Positions 1 through 11,990 of a stretch of 64,000 nucleotides of DNA are shown one piece after another. Source of the DNA: Branchiostoma belcheri (lineage: Eukaryota; Chordata; Leptocardii; Amphioxiformes; Branchiostomatidae); NCBI RefSeq assembly GCF_001625305.1, contig NW_017804464.1, positions 2,765,048-2,829,047 of the forward strand, read 5' to 3'. The translations under genes were made by a program, and so were the position numbers. How positions within the stretch are numbered: position 1 is the stretch's first letter; each line of letters starts with the position of its first letter. Below the pieces are notes generated by a model. That model saw only the letters and a list, made by a program, of their open reading frames with translations, searched no databases and had not been told where the DNA came from.

Positions 1-714
1 CATTTTTGTTCATTCTTGTCTTTGTCAAATGCTTATCCAAGAAAAGTTTCCATTTAGAAACTGGAAAAGCTACTGTCATACTGACTAAATTTCACTTCTG
101 CATGCTGACATTTATACCATGCATTGTTCTATGGCAGGGGATAATAATCCAGTACAGATATTTCTTCACCCATGCAATGGTAACCAGAACTATGTATGTG
201 GCTCTTTTAAATGAAAAGTAGTCTTCAATACATAACTAATCTACCTAAGAGACTTCTATTCCTGGGTGAAATTTTATCAGTGATGCTGATTTTTTACCAT
301 CCATTGCAGCAAAAGATACAATTACATGTTTCTAATACCTATAGACCGATAACGTTCTTTTTAAAGGTTTGAGGTACCAGTACATTGTTCATACAGTCCA
401 AGTGCTAAGTATTGTCCAAATCATTGTTAAATGACTGCAATTTCTTTGGACAGTGTTTCTCTTTGCACATATTGGACCAGATATAACTCTTCAGTGCCAT
501 GATCTACCCAGTCTTGCTACACCAATCTACAGTCAAGTTAACTTTCTTTTCCTGAAGTCAAGCCAGGCAGTCATTGGTCCATTTCTGCACTTGTCGTGTG
601 ATATTGACCAACCAACCAATCATGTGGCATTCTCACAAGAGAACTAAAACCAAGCCAATCAGGTCCTTGCCTCTGCTTGTCATGTGATGCTAACTGACCA
701 ATCACAGGCTGTTC
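1..714. other. Downstream flank of RAD54L, no gene seen
   Basis: AT-rich sequence beyond the RAD54L stop codon. It should contain the RAD54L 3' UTR, read on the minus strand, but I see no convincing polyadenylation signal. No frame here shows splice-bounded coding sequence or recognisable homology; the short open frames look random. Confidence 0.5.
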
Positions 715-3700
715 TCACACCACACCCCTCTGTTCCTCGTGTGACCTGTGGTGGAAGGTGAAGGTCACCGCGGCATCCCAGCATGCCTTGAGCATGAGGT
801 CCTGGAGCCCCCGTTTGTCGGCAGCGTGGTGCCACTGGGAGAGGTCGCTGTTGCAGTCCGAATCGTCGGGCGGCGGTCGCACCTGGATTCTGTTCACACA
901 GCGACGACATTTAAACCTGGACAGGACAGGGAGGGACAGGGAGATGTTCATTCTGGGAGATAGCCATATGCAAAAAAACAGCATTCAGACACAAAAACTT
1001 TGTCTTTGATGAGATGTAAAGTAGAAGTCCCATGTTTGAGGTGAGGATTGCCACACCTCGAGTATGTTTAAGAACCCATCACACTTGTTGATAAGTGTAT
1101 GGATCCAGTTGTGTCTGGATTATTTCAATCAGATGTAAAGTTGAAGTCCCATGTTTCAGGATAGCCACACCTCGAGTAATATGTTAAAGAACCCACCACA
1201 CTTATTGGTAAGTGTACGGATCCAATTGTGTCTGGAGCATTTCAATCAGTCCATTCTTATGCAACATACAGGTACAAGTACAGGTACAACTATTAATGGT
1301 TTGATATGCTTTAAGGCAGTTTACCAGTTACGTAATAAAATGTCTACATCAAATTTGATACACAGAAGAGAACGTCACAGTGACTGATCCTCACTTGTCA
1401 TGAGTGTCGCTGATGGTGTCCTCATTTAGCGGGAAGAGGTCCCGCAGCTCGTCCAATGAGAAGTGGCGATCAACATCCTCCTCCTGGTCCACCACACAGC
1501 TGCTCAGGGCCTTCTTGTGCGCCTGGCGCTGGAATATCTTCTCCTCTATCGTACCAGTCTGGAAACAAAGGAACATTTATTACTTCCAGGTATGGAAGAG
1601 TTGTTCTGGCTGGCTGAGCTATGGGTTTGTGTATCTGTTTAGCCAGACAGAATAGGTTGACAGCATGTGGATAGGAGAAATTGACAGGCAGTGTGACATA
1701 AGGTCAAAGGTCTCAGTACGGGCCGACAGTGTGGAATTCAGAAAATGAAAAACTGCATACAGGTACATCCGGGAAGTCTAAAATCTCTGATTTCTTGTTA
1801 CAACTGTAAGTACCGGTATGTAATGACCATTACACTTGTATGCTGTAGTTGTGTAGTTAGTATTGTTTTACATGTAAACTCAAAATACTGCAAACTGTTC
1901 ACTTGGAAGCTGTGTAAAACTATAATACTATGTAGTGCTCTTAGACTACTAGACTAAGTATTTTACTAATCGATTCTGTGGCTATTGTTCACAACAGCAC
2001 CATGCCACACACTTATAAAGTTTACAGTATACTGCCTTCCTATTCCTCAGATTGTACTCACTGCCAGTAGTCTGTAGATATAACACTGTTTCTTCTGGCC
2101 GTCGCGCCACACCCGCGCCATCGCCTGCTCGTCATTGGCCGGGTTCCAGTCAGGGTCAAACATCACCAGTCTGTTTGCACCAATCAGGTTCAGCCCGCAC
2201 CCTCCCGCCTTACTACTCAACATGAAGATGAACTCAGGGCTCTGGAAATAAAGAAAAACAATATAAATACACAAATGCAACAGATGTATAAAAAGTCCCT
2301 AGACTTGGTTATCACAAAGGAAAGTGATGGCCAAAGGAAATAACCTTTTGAAAAAATTACATGACTGCCTTTAAATAATTCTATTCTGAAGACAGTCTCT
2401 CTAATAGTTTTACAACTGGTTGAAACAATTTCATATGGTGTCAGACTCTGACAGTTTCTTTGCAGTGAAAATGCTTTTAATTAATTAAAATACATGTAAT
2501 ATTGTTTCACCCAGTAAAACTAAAGTACTCACACTGGGGTTGTTAAACCTCTCCACGACCTTTGCTCTTTTCTTGATGGTCATAGATCCGTCCAGACGGA
2601 CATACAGGTACCTGCAAGCAGATAGGGGCAGTCATGTGAGCTTTACTACATAGAAAAGGAAAACATCTCGGTAAAACTAGCAGAGCTACACCTCCCAATA
2701 CACAACCTACATGTTGGAGATGGTACCTGGCCCATATAGCAATCTTCAATGGTGAGCACTAGACTCACAACAAACAGCAACTAAGAACAAACAGCATAAC
2801 TCTCAATTGACAAAGAAACCATGACTTACACAGTCATAATAACTGAATAATAAACACATATAATAAATACTAAAGCAACCGAAAAAAATTCAAAATCTAT
2901 CCAGTTGCTTGAGCATCTTGTTTATCTTATTACCTGGATGTCTAACCTTCATCGACACACCATGACTTACCCTCTGGATCTGCACAGCTTCTCAAACAGG
3001 TCCAGTGTCTGTGTGTAGTTGGAGACCAGGACCACTTTATCCGAGGTTTTAGTCTTGGTCATGGCCAGGATGTAATCCAAAACCAGCATCTTGCCTGGGA
3101 AAGAGAATAAAACATGTTGGTTTTAAATTTTAGCACACTTAAGGTTGCATTATGGTTGGTCGAGAGGTTTCCCAGTTTTAGACGTTTTTGTCATGTCAAA
3201 AAAGACATGCTCACATAGCATGAGCCTCTAATCTTTTTTCTTTCAAGATGACTATAATCATTTTAACGGTTATTATTTTCTTCCATCATTGCCAACAATA
3301 TAATATCAAATGATACTTCTTCTGAAAAATACTACTACTACTAGTACTAGGAAAAACCCTGTAGATACATGTCAGTACATATATCAAACATCGTAGTTTA
3401 CAAGTCTTGGTTTAGATTTCTCAGAATTAGGGCTACACATAACACATTTAAAGCTGGTTTTGTCAACTGTTACTAACGGGTAAGAATAATAAGGAAACCT
3501 TACCTGACAGCTCTGGCTGGATGTGTTTGGGACTGTAGTTAGCTGGGAAGAGATCCAGAGCTCCATCTAACCCTTCCTCGCCCTCCAGACATCTCTCATA
3601 AATCAATGAAGGATCTGTAACCACCAGAGTAACAATTATATACATCTATTCTGTAGAACTAGAACACTTGCTAGCAAATGCAGAGTAGTTTTTGAACCAT

Positions 3701-6700
3701 TACATCTACCTGAGCTCCCAGAGCAGTTTTTTTAATCTTTTGAAAGTTGACCTGGGGCTTGTGTTTTCAACTTCTTCCCTCACAATTCATACATGTATAA
3801 TTACAGCATATCCTGCTTTGTACATACAATGTCATGCAGATAACATACTTGTAAACTGCAGTTTGAGATAAATATGCTAGGAGGAGCAAAATACAAACTT
3901 GTTAGTACTCACGGTTGCAGAGTTTTTTCAGCTGGGTGATGGCAGTGAATGCGGACCCCGTCACCTTCCCTGACTTGGACTTGTCCAGTTGAGCCTGCAC
4001 CAGTTTGGACTGTACCATGTGCTTGTACAGGGCAGTCTGTAGGGGTGTCAGTCGGCAACAAACCACCTGCTCAACTACAGAGAAGAAGAGAACCCATATA
4101 ACCTGACTACACAGCCATCTCATCCCAAATACTAAAATACAAAATGTCTAACCTGTATAGACTTTCTAGACTCACACAATGTCTTGTAACCTTAAAGAAA
4201 AATTTAGTCTACCAACTAAAATTCACTTCTGAATTCAAATTTCTTACAACTTTTAATCATCTGCCAAATATGGGACTGGGAGCCAATACAGATTTTGGTG
4301 CCAAAGAACTACCCTGGCTGGCTGAATGTTGAGAAAAAATTACTACATAGTATCATAGAATGTCTAGTTGTACGTACTCTTTACTGGCAGGTACTTGGAG
4401 AGGATGGAGGCCGTCCTCCTGATAATGCATCGGTCAACGATGTCCAACAGCTGTCAACAAATAACAACACAACACCTCATATTAACAAGATGTATTTAGT
4501 TAAAAATCTGGAATGAAACATAGACGTTTATGTGAAAGCATTGAAGAGTGTTGGTTGAATGAAATAACTGCACCTCCTTGAGTTTTTCTTCTCCCCTCTT
4601 CTGGTCCTTATCGGAGGCACTTGCATCTCGACCACGTAAGATTGGTGTTTCAAACCGCTTCTTGAACTCTTGTGCCGTGCCTGAGTGAGAGGTCAAACAC
4701 ATCAGAAATTTTTAGGTTGATTATAATACATTTTAAATCAAGAAATGGGAAATAAAGCTGCCACTGGTTTAGGCATTACAATGTATTTCCATTAGGTGGG
4801 TAGCAGAAAGACCACCAAAACACTGTTGTAGCCAGCCTAAAATTTATTTCTGTCTTCTCAATTTTTTATACATAACATCATGTCGAGCTTTAGAAGAATG
4901 AGGCATGTGTAACAATCCTAGGGGGGGGGGTATTGGGGAATGCTCACAGGAAAATTTTGACATTTTGCTGGTAGAGTAAGCTTAGTTTGATGACATCTCT
5001 TTCCATATCTTTACACAACAATTTTTGTCCTTTGGGCAAAATTCTGTCAAATAATGGAAACTGCCACTGGTTAGAACATAGCACCAAAACATTAGCAGGT
5101 AAATTCTTTATTATTTAAAAGCCTGATGAAACTATTGAGGGATAATTTTGAGGTCTGCTTCACCCACCCAAGATGCCAGTGTTGACAAAGTGCACGAGAC
5201 TGAAGTACTCCAGCAGGTCGTTCTGGATGGGAGTTCCTGACAGCAGGACCCGTCTCCTGCACTTCAGCCCGCTCAGGGCCTGGTACGTCAGGTTCTCACA
5301 GTTCTTCAGACGGTGGCCCTGGGGAGGAGGAAAACACTGTTTAGGCATGTCATCAGAACGTACATGTACTGCACCTGTGTGAAACCTGTAATGTATTGTG
5401 CATAGCACTTCGGCAGAACGTCTCATATAAGGTCGTATTTGAGCATATAAGGTTAACATCCCGCCTGTAGTTTCCAAATGTTATGTCGGAAAAGATATCC
5501 TCTGCAACAGGCAAAATGCTGATGCAACGGTGACCAAAAATCCAACGAAAACTGTAAAAAAATGGGGGCTTCGCACAGGCACAGTACGCTCTGCTAATGT
5601 GCACTAAAATACCTAACATCCACAAGCAAAAGCTGAATATTCCCCTCCACAACTTTTAGGGAAACAAAAGAGTAATGAAAAACAAAGAAGTCAGTGAGAG
5701 AATGGGATAAACTTTGTAATAACAAGTGGAAATTCTTTCTATATAGTACTAATTTCATAGTTCTAGAACTCTTTTAAAGTTCACTTCTTTTCATTTCTTT
5801 GGTCTAGAAACTGCTAATAAGGTTATGAAGTAAGAAAGTTTACACAACTTCTCAAGAAACTAGACTAAGTATAATAACTGTACAACATGCTGTGTTTATA
5901 GAGAACAACAACACAAAACACAGCCAATATACATGTTCAGTGTTGTACGAGAAAAAACTGTTTGTACCTCGTCACAGATGACCAGTCCTATAGGCCCCCT
6001 GTGTAGAACAGCAGCGTGGAGCCGGAAGGTTTCATACGAGATGATGAGGATGGGGGAGGACACACGTCTGCCCTGCTGGGACATGAAACTGTCTGTGTAT
6101 ATGGGGAAAATATACTATCAGTAGGGGTATTGGCCAAAAAGATTGTTGTAAGCCATTCACAATTTAGTTCATCTAAAAGAGTTCACTGAAAGAAACTAAC
6201 TAATTTTTGTTTGAAGTAAATTGGATGTTGTATGGCTGAGAAATTGGCAACTTAATTTTTTTTAAATTAGGGCCTTTGTTTTTAAGGACTTCGTTAAATA
6301 AGCTATTTTACCATTTTTCATACTTAAATATCTAAAGCAGAAAGCTTCTTGCATCATCTTAAACTACTGATTATAGAAAAAAAGTTGACACCTTTGAAGA
6401 CCATGGTACATAACACACTCAGAATTGTAAGAATATTCTAATAAAAGTTGACATACCGAGATTCCTATCTATCTGGTCCTTAGAGCCAGAGTCGATCGCG
6501 AGGGCGTTGACCCTGGTCCCCAGCCACTTGTTGATTTCATTGTACCAGTTCTGAGGAAGGGGAGGGTTTACAAGTATAACCAGCTTGTAATGAAATTATA
6601 ATAAAGTTTCTTTTGTTATAAAGTACTTGCCACTAATACAGAATATCCTTATAGTATACACATATGCAACCTGTAGCACTTTTGATGTAGCAGACTTTGT

Positions 6701-9700
6701 ACAATATTACAACTGTTAGTACAAACACGTCATACAACAGACTTACTCCATTTAAGAAAAATGTTGAACATACCTTGACTAAACTGGACGGTGTGACTAC
6801 TATAGCTTTATCTATTGTAGGCTTGGCTGTGGTTTAAAAAAAACAACAAAAAAATCTGAATGTAAGTACTGTAATATAACTACTAAAATTTTTTACAGCA
6901 TGATATCCAGCCACGGTAGAAAGACAAGAAAGCAGCTCAATGCCAATTATTAAGTATTAACAGTACTTACCATCAGGACTTTGTTTCTGTTAAGAAAAGA
7001 AAAATGTGAGACAAATGAGTGACAAGCTAGAATGAGACAATAACTGCGTCAAAGGGAATCTGTGAAAATTTTCTAATAGTAACTTCATGGTTCTATAACC
7101 ATTTGAAGAGAAGTTCAGAATTTCTTTGGTCTATATAGAAGCTTAAGGCCATGAATTTAGATACCGTTAAGTTTACTGTATGTACGAACAGAATGCTTAC
7201 CAGTAGTGTCCAGAGTAGAGTGATACACTGAAGAGTCTTGCCTAAACCCTGAATACAAGAAAATAGTACTTGTTCAATTTGATAACATCTTCCTGCACAT
7301 GAGAAAATCTTTTTATTACAACAATCATTATAAACACTCGATACCATCTTCATGTTTTTTCGTGATCAGAAAGTCATATAGACAGTGAGAAAAATACATA
7401 TATGTGTACTCCATAAATTGCTGTGATTTTCGAGCAGATACATCACATGGAAATGTTCCTTTACCATTTCGTCAGCCATGATGCAGCCCTGGCTCCCCGG
7501 TATCCTGACCCCCGTCACACAGTCCCACATGAACTTCACTCCCTCCCTCTGGTGAGGCCGCAGTACTCCACACAGGATAGGGTCCACTACAACTGGGGTG
7601 GGGAAAAAGAGCTGTTTTGTCATTTTATTCTTTAAATCTGCTGATCATTCCATCTAATAAGATACTAAGTTTTAAAACAACAGTACCATCCTGACACAAG
7701 GGTGCTCCCGCTCTCCCAAAAGTCCTTGCACCTCTCCCAAAATGTTCAAATTTAAGGTTTCTTTTCTTAGTATTTGCTGATTTTTCATTAACCAATTAGG
7801 AAGCACCTCTCCCCTAAGATTCAGAATTTCTGGGGAGACCCCTGAATACTCTTCGTGAAAGATACGAATGAATATTGTTAAACCAGTTTGGCGTAATCTC
7901 TAAGCAGATCATACAGTGGAACTGGAAAGTCACTGGCAGAATCCATTGGCCAGAGCAATGTCTATTAGTATTAGCCATGGTGGCTAGAGCTCTGGCCAAT
8001 GGACACTGCCTTGGCACTGTATGATCTGCTTGGAGATTAGTCTGGTGTGACAAATTGTTACGGTACCATGAAGGGAAGGGTAAAACTTACCATGGACAGG
8101 ATGCTTACTCTCTAAGGAAAAGAAAATGCAAGAATGATTAGTGTTGAAAATATGTCTAGAAACATACATGTATATTTATCATATCAGACTATATTATGAT
8201 CACTGATCATAGCAACAGAAAAAATTGTTTCTAGACCAAAGCTAAGGTGATAAAACATGACTTCTCAACTACCAGTAACTGTCAAGTTGGAGAGTTTAAT
8301 CATTTTAGGCCTTTTTTAAAAATACGATTTCATACTTTGCTTTTGCAGTAGGTACTAAGCATTCAGTCCAGTAATTCTACGTAGTTTGTGTTTCCTTGTC
8401 CCCTGATAGCTAGCCACAATAGCCTCTGACCAGTTGGCTGTTTTCTAAATAAAACTGACAACTCACAGGTCTACTTTGAGAGCCTCCTGTGCTGAGAGTT
8501 GAGGAGGGTGGTACAGCACCAGAGCTCCCTCCTCTTCAGGGTCATGCAGCGGCCTGCGAGTGCCCTGTCTGCGTACGCCTAATGACCCCTTTAACGTGGG
8601 CCCTGGACACATGACAAATAAAGAAACAAACTTTCAAAACTTTGTGATTGTGACAACATTTTCCTGTAATACAAAAAATCCTACTTTTTATTTCAGTGCC
8701 CCTGACCTTCACTCCAATTTTGACCTCTTTTGCGCGTGTCCATGGAATGGTTTAGGACTTGTCATAAAATGAATATTGTACATTGGTACCAGTATATCAG
8801 TCTTTTTCAAACTCAAAACCAGCATCTTGTTAGAAAAAGCATGTCATGTACAGCTCCTTTGCTCAATAAAATGATCTTATCTGATAGGTTCAATCAAAAC
8901 AATACAAATTACATTTCAGCACATTAAAAAAATCTACGCGGTACACTTAGAAACTGTTTGATATTTTAGAGGTTCTTTACAACTTGGTATTAAAAGACTT
9001 TGCTTGTCCTAAAGCTCACAAAACTTCCTACCTACCTTTGTAATTAGGGATGGGGATCTTGAAGGGTTTGGACAGGATAGATCTGATGAAGGCCTCCTGT
9101 ATGGACAGAATTAAGTGATTAGAGACTCTGAAGAACAAAAATGCAAGTTTCCAATTCAATAAAACATCTCTTTGAACAGTTTTAAAATCAATGCCAAACG
9201 TTTCACGCTTACACAAATTCAATCTATCATTGTTTACTGTTTTGTTGTATGACACGTTTAGGGCTACANNNNNNNNNNNNNNNNNNNNCTGGAAAGTCAC
9301 TGGCAGTATCCATTGGCCAGAGCAATGTCTATTAGTATTAGCCATGGTGGCTAGAGCTCTGGCCAATGGACACTGCCTTGGCACTGTATGATCTGCTTGG
9401 AGATTAGTCTGGTGTGACAAATTGTTTACGGTACCATGAAGGGAAGGGTAAAACTTACCATGGACAGGATGCTTCTCTCTAAGGAAAAGAAAATGCAAGA
9501 ATGATTAGTGTTGAAAATATGTCTAGAAACATACATGTATATTTATCATATCAGACTATATTATGATCACTGATCATAGCAACAGAAAAATTGTTTCTAG
9601 ACCAAAGCTAAGGTGATAAAACATGACTTCTCAACTACCAGTAACTGTCAAGTTGGAGAGTTTAATCATTTTAGGCCTTTTTTAAAAATACGATTTCATA

Positions 9701-11690
9701 CTTTGCTTTTGCAGTAGGTACTAAGCATTCAGTCCAGTAATTCTACGTAGTTTGTGTTTCCTTGTCCCCTGATAGCTAGCCACAATAGCCTCTGACCAGT
9801 TGGCTGTTTTCTAAATAAAACTGACAACTCACAGGTCTACTTTGAGAGCCTCCTGTGCTGAGAGTTGAGGAGGGTGGTACAGCACCAGAGCTCCCTCCTC
9901 TTCAGGGTCATGCAGCGGCCTGCGAGTGCCCTGTCTGCGTACGCCTAATGACCCCTTTAACGTGGGCCCTGGACACATGACAAATAAAGAAACAAACTTT
10001 CAAAACTTTGTGATTGTGACAACATTTTCCTGTAATACAAAAAATCCTACTTTTTATTTCAGTGCCCCTGACCTTCACTCCAATTTTGACCTCTTTTGCG
10101 CGTGTCCATGGAATGGTTTAGGACTTGTCATAAAATGAATATTGTACATTGGTACCAGTATATCAGTCTTTTTCAAACTCAAAACCAGCATCTTGTTAGA
10201 AAAGCATGTCATGTACAGCTCCTTTGCTCAATAAAATGATCTTATCTGATAGGTTCAATCAAAACAATACAAAATTACATTTCAGCACATTAAAAAAATC
10301 TACGCGGTACACTTAGAAACTGTTTGATATTTTAGAGGTTCTTTACAACTTGGTATTAAAAGACTTTGCTTGTCCTAAAGCTCACAAAACTTCCTACCTA
10401 CCTTTGTAATTAGGGATGGGGATCTTGAAGGGTTTGGACAGGATAGATCTGATGAAGGCCTCCTGTATGGACAGAATTAAGTGATTAGAGACTCTGAAGA
10501 ACAAAAATGCAAGTTTCCAATTCAATAAAACATCTCTTTGAACAGTTTTAAAATCAATGCCAAACGTTTCACGCTTACACAAATTCAATCTATCATTGTT
10601 TACTGTTTTGTTGTATGACACGTTTAGGGCTACATCTGACTCATGTAAAAAAAATGCACATGTACAGTAGAAGAGATACTCCTACAAATGCACAATAGAA
10701 CTGGAAATGTCAGACGTTTCAGCCCATGGACATTTCGGCCCCAAATCCAGGACGTTTCAGCCACATGCTGAAGATGATTCAACCCCATGCAGAGGACATT
10801 TTGGCCCCAATTTAGGACATTTCCTCTGCATGTGGCTGAAACGTCCATGGGCCGAAATGTCGAACTACCTAGAACTGGTACTCACATGCGATGAGGAGTC
10901 AGGGAAACGAGGCTGGTTTGTGATGGGGGTCAGAGGTCGTCGGTATGGCGACATGAACTGACTGGACGGAGAATCATCAGACTTGGCTTTGGTCCTCTTG
11001 GCAACCTGTGGAGCGAGAAGATGCTAGGACATAATTGATAATTAAATTATTTATTGTGCTATCACTAGTATCAGTACCAGTAACTGCAAATACATTGTAT
11101 AGTTGCACTTAAGTAGCAGCTTCAAACTGGCCATTCTAATTAATCTAGAATCATTAACTTTTTGTTTGGTTAATTGGTTGTTATCTCATTTTGCTAGCTT
11201 CAATTTCAAAGCATACATAAGTTTGTACTAGACAATAATGTACCTGAATTGAGTGCACCAAATTACTAAATTCTTCTTTGCATCATAATCACCTGAACAG
11301 ATGCACAGTACAACATCAAACCCTGTGTGTACGTGTGAAATTACAAACTTAATTACTAATTCTAACAGTAGTAATAAGACCCAAGTTATGAGACCCACCT
11401 TGTTTGGTCTCCAGTCTTCATCATCATCCCCAGGCTTACGTTTGCCTGCAGCCAGCTGGCTGGGAGCCTGGCTACGTCTCTGAAGATACAGTAGTTGAAG
11501 TCACATAACTTGTGATCATACCAAAATTGTGATGCAGAATTATTTTGGAATGTATTTACTATACACCCCAAATGTAATAAAAGTAAGATAGTGTCTTCGA
11601 GAACCAAGAAAGACGACGTCAGCTAGCTTCAAAAATTATTATCCATTGTCAAACGTGCCCCCCTCCCCACCATCGCGCTAGACTCACCAT
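715..11690 (-). CDS. RAD54L: RAD54-like DNA repair and recombination ATPase, 22 coding exons
   Basis: Swi2/Snf2 double-stranded-DNA translocase that partners RAD51 in homologous recombination in the nucleus. Coding exons in transcript order: 11690-11688, 11479-11399, 11005-10886, 10462-10402, 9968-9833, 9478-9459, 7592-7465, 7248-7201, 6986-6971, 6826-6774, 6550-6457, 6092-5968, 5318-5168, 4680-4574, 4450-4378, 4074-3913, 3614-3504, 3094-2971, 2611-2533, 2241-2062, 1558-1395, 916-715. They sum to 2,238 nt (745 residues plus stop; human RAD54L is 747) with every GT/AG phase agreeing. The N-terminus reads [11 protein letters not shown], matching vertebrate RAD54L. Walker A GLGKT lies near residues 184-188, DEGH near 294-297, SGTPIQND in motif III, and the motif VI region reads [10 protein letters not shown]. 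The C-terminus contains a CRRC-type pair as in the human protein. Exon 1 codes only the initiator Met. Exons 4-6 also exist as a second copy downstream, treated here as artefact. Identity is near certain; exon edges are inferred from splice consensus. Confidence 0.96.
5346..5602. mobile_element. MITE with GC-rich terminal inverted repeats, copy 1 (RAD54L intron 12)
   Basis: About 257 bp lying between RAD54L exons 13 and 12. The ends are degenerate inverted repeats, with CAGAACGTAC on the left and GTACGCTCTG on the right. The interior matches a second, better preserved copy at 54354-54612 over its whole length. Two dispersed copies with shared inverted ends support a non-autonomous DNA transposon; the superfamily is unclear. 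Confidence 0.75.
7895..8038. mobile_element. Hairpin MITE with 24-bp inverted ends (RAD54L intron 6)
   Basis: A 144-bp element begins AATCTCTAAGCAGATCATAC and ends with the reverse complement of this (one mismatch), followed by GAGATT. The core is also palindromic around GGCCAGAG and CTCTGGCC. The CTCCAAGCAGAT terminus recurs at 11913, 21433, 22611, 30505-31035 and 48474, so this is a family in the window. The left edge of the assembly duplication lies inside this hairpin. Confidence 0.8.
7922..9269. repeat. Duplicated block, copy 1 (contains RAD54L exons 4'-6')
   Basis: This 1,348-bp segment is nearly identical to 9289-10634. The differences I can see are a substitution near 7940 and several single-base length changes, mostly in homopolymers. 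It carries second copies of RAD54L exons 4 (9036-9096), 5 (8467-8602) and 6 (8091 onward). Exon 6' has one inserted base: with the normal acceptor this gives an in-frame TAA, although an AG four bases further in would restore frame. Splicing exon 6 into exon 4' would join phase 1 to phase 0. With the adjacent N gap, this favours a misassembled allele or unmerged contig end over a real tandem duplication. Confidence 0.9.
9270..9288. other. Assembly gap (run of N)
   Basis: Nineteen undetermined bases separate the two copies of the duplicated RAD54L segment. Copy 1 stops exactly at the gap and copy 2 starts exactly after it, as expected for two overlapping contigs placed side by side. Confidence 0.98.
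9289..10634. repeat. Duplicated block, copy 2 (RAD54L exons 4-6, intact)
   Basis: This 1,346-bp segment matches 7922-9269 and continues without interruption into RAD54L intron 3. Its exons 4, 5 and 6 (10462-10402, 9968-9833, 9478-9459) are intact and in phase with the rest of the gene, so I used this copy in the gene model. Its left end starts 27 bp into the hairpin MITE seen complete at 7895-8038. Confidence 0.9.
10705..10866. repeat. Nested inverted repeat cluster (RAD54L intron 3)
   Basis: A palindrome-rich tract built from variants of the words GGACATTTCGGCCC and GGACGTTTCAGCCACATG, appearing first in one orientation and then in the other. The outer arms CAGCCCATGGACATTTCGG and its inverse near 10840-10862 form a long imperfect hairpin. 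It is probably a small foldback element and does not interrupt an exon. Confidence 0.65.
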
Positions 11691-11990
11691 ACTATCGGGG
11701 ATAGAAAGTAGGTTTAGATATCCAGGGGAACCTCCAAATCTTCTCCAGGGGTGCAGACGACTATCTCCTAGGTATGTCGGCCATGTACGGTTCGTATTTA
11801 CAACAAACTGTCGGAGAATCTCGAATATATTTACGAGTGAACTATTCTTCTCTTCGAAACACGCGCCATTTTGTTACGTAATGACCCAGGATGCGTTGCG
11901 GCGCTGGCACTACTCTCCAAGCAGATGTTTGGGTTATTTTGGGAATCCCAGTGAAAGAAACCCCTCAGCGGTACATTTTTAGGTCATTTT
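11691..11990 (-). promoter_or_regulatory. Probable RAD54L 5' UTR and promoter
   Basis: Sequence immediately upstream of the RAD54L initiator exon on the minus strand. It contains CGCGCCATTTTG at 11862-11873, which reads CAAAATGGCGCG on the gene strand and resembles overlapping YY1 and E2F cores, typical of proliferation-linked TATA-less promoters. I see no TATA box. A CTCCAAGCAGATG MITE end at 11913-11927 marks the likely upstream limit. The transcription start itself is not visible. Confidence 0.4.

Noticed and set aside
7922-10634. Real tandem exon duplication in RAD54L
   Set aside because: Phase mismatch between exon 6 and exon 4', the N gap at the junction and single-base length differences point to misassembly.
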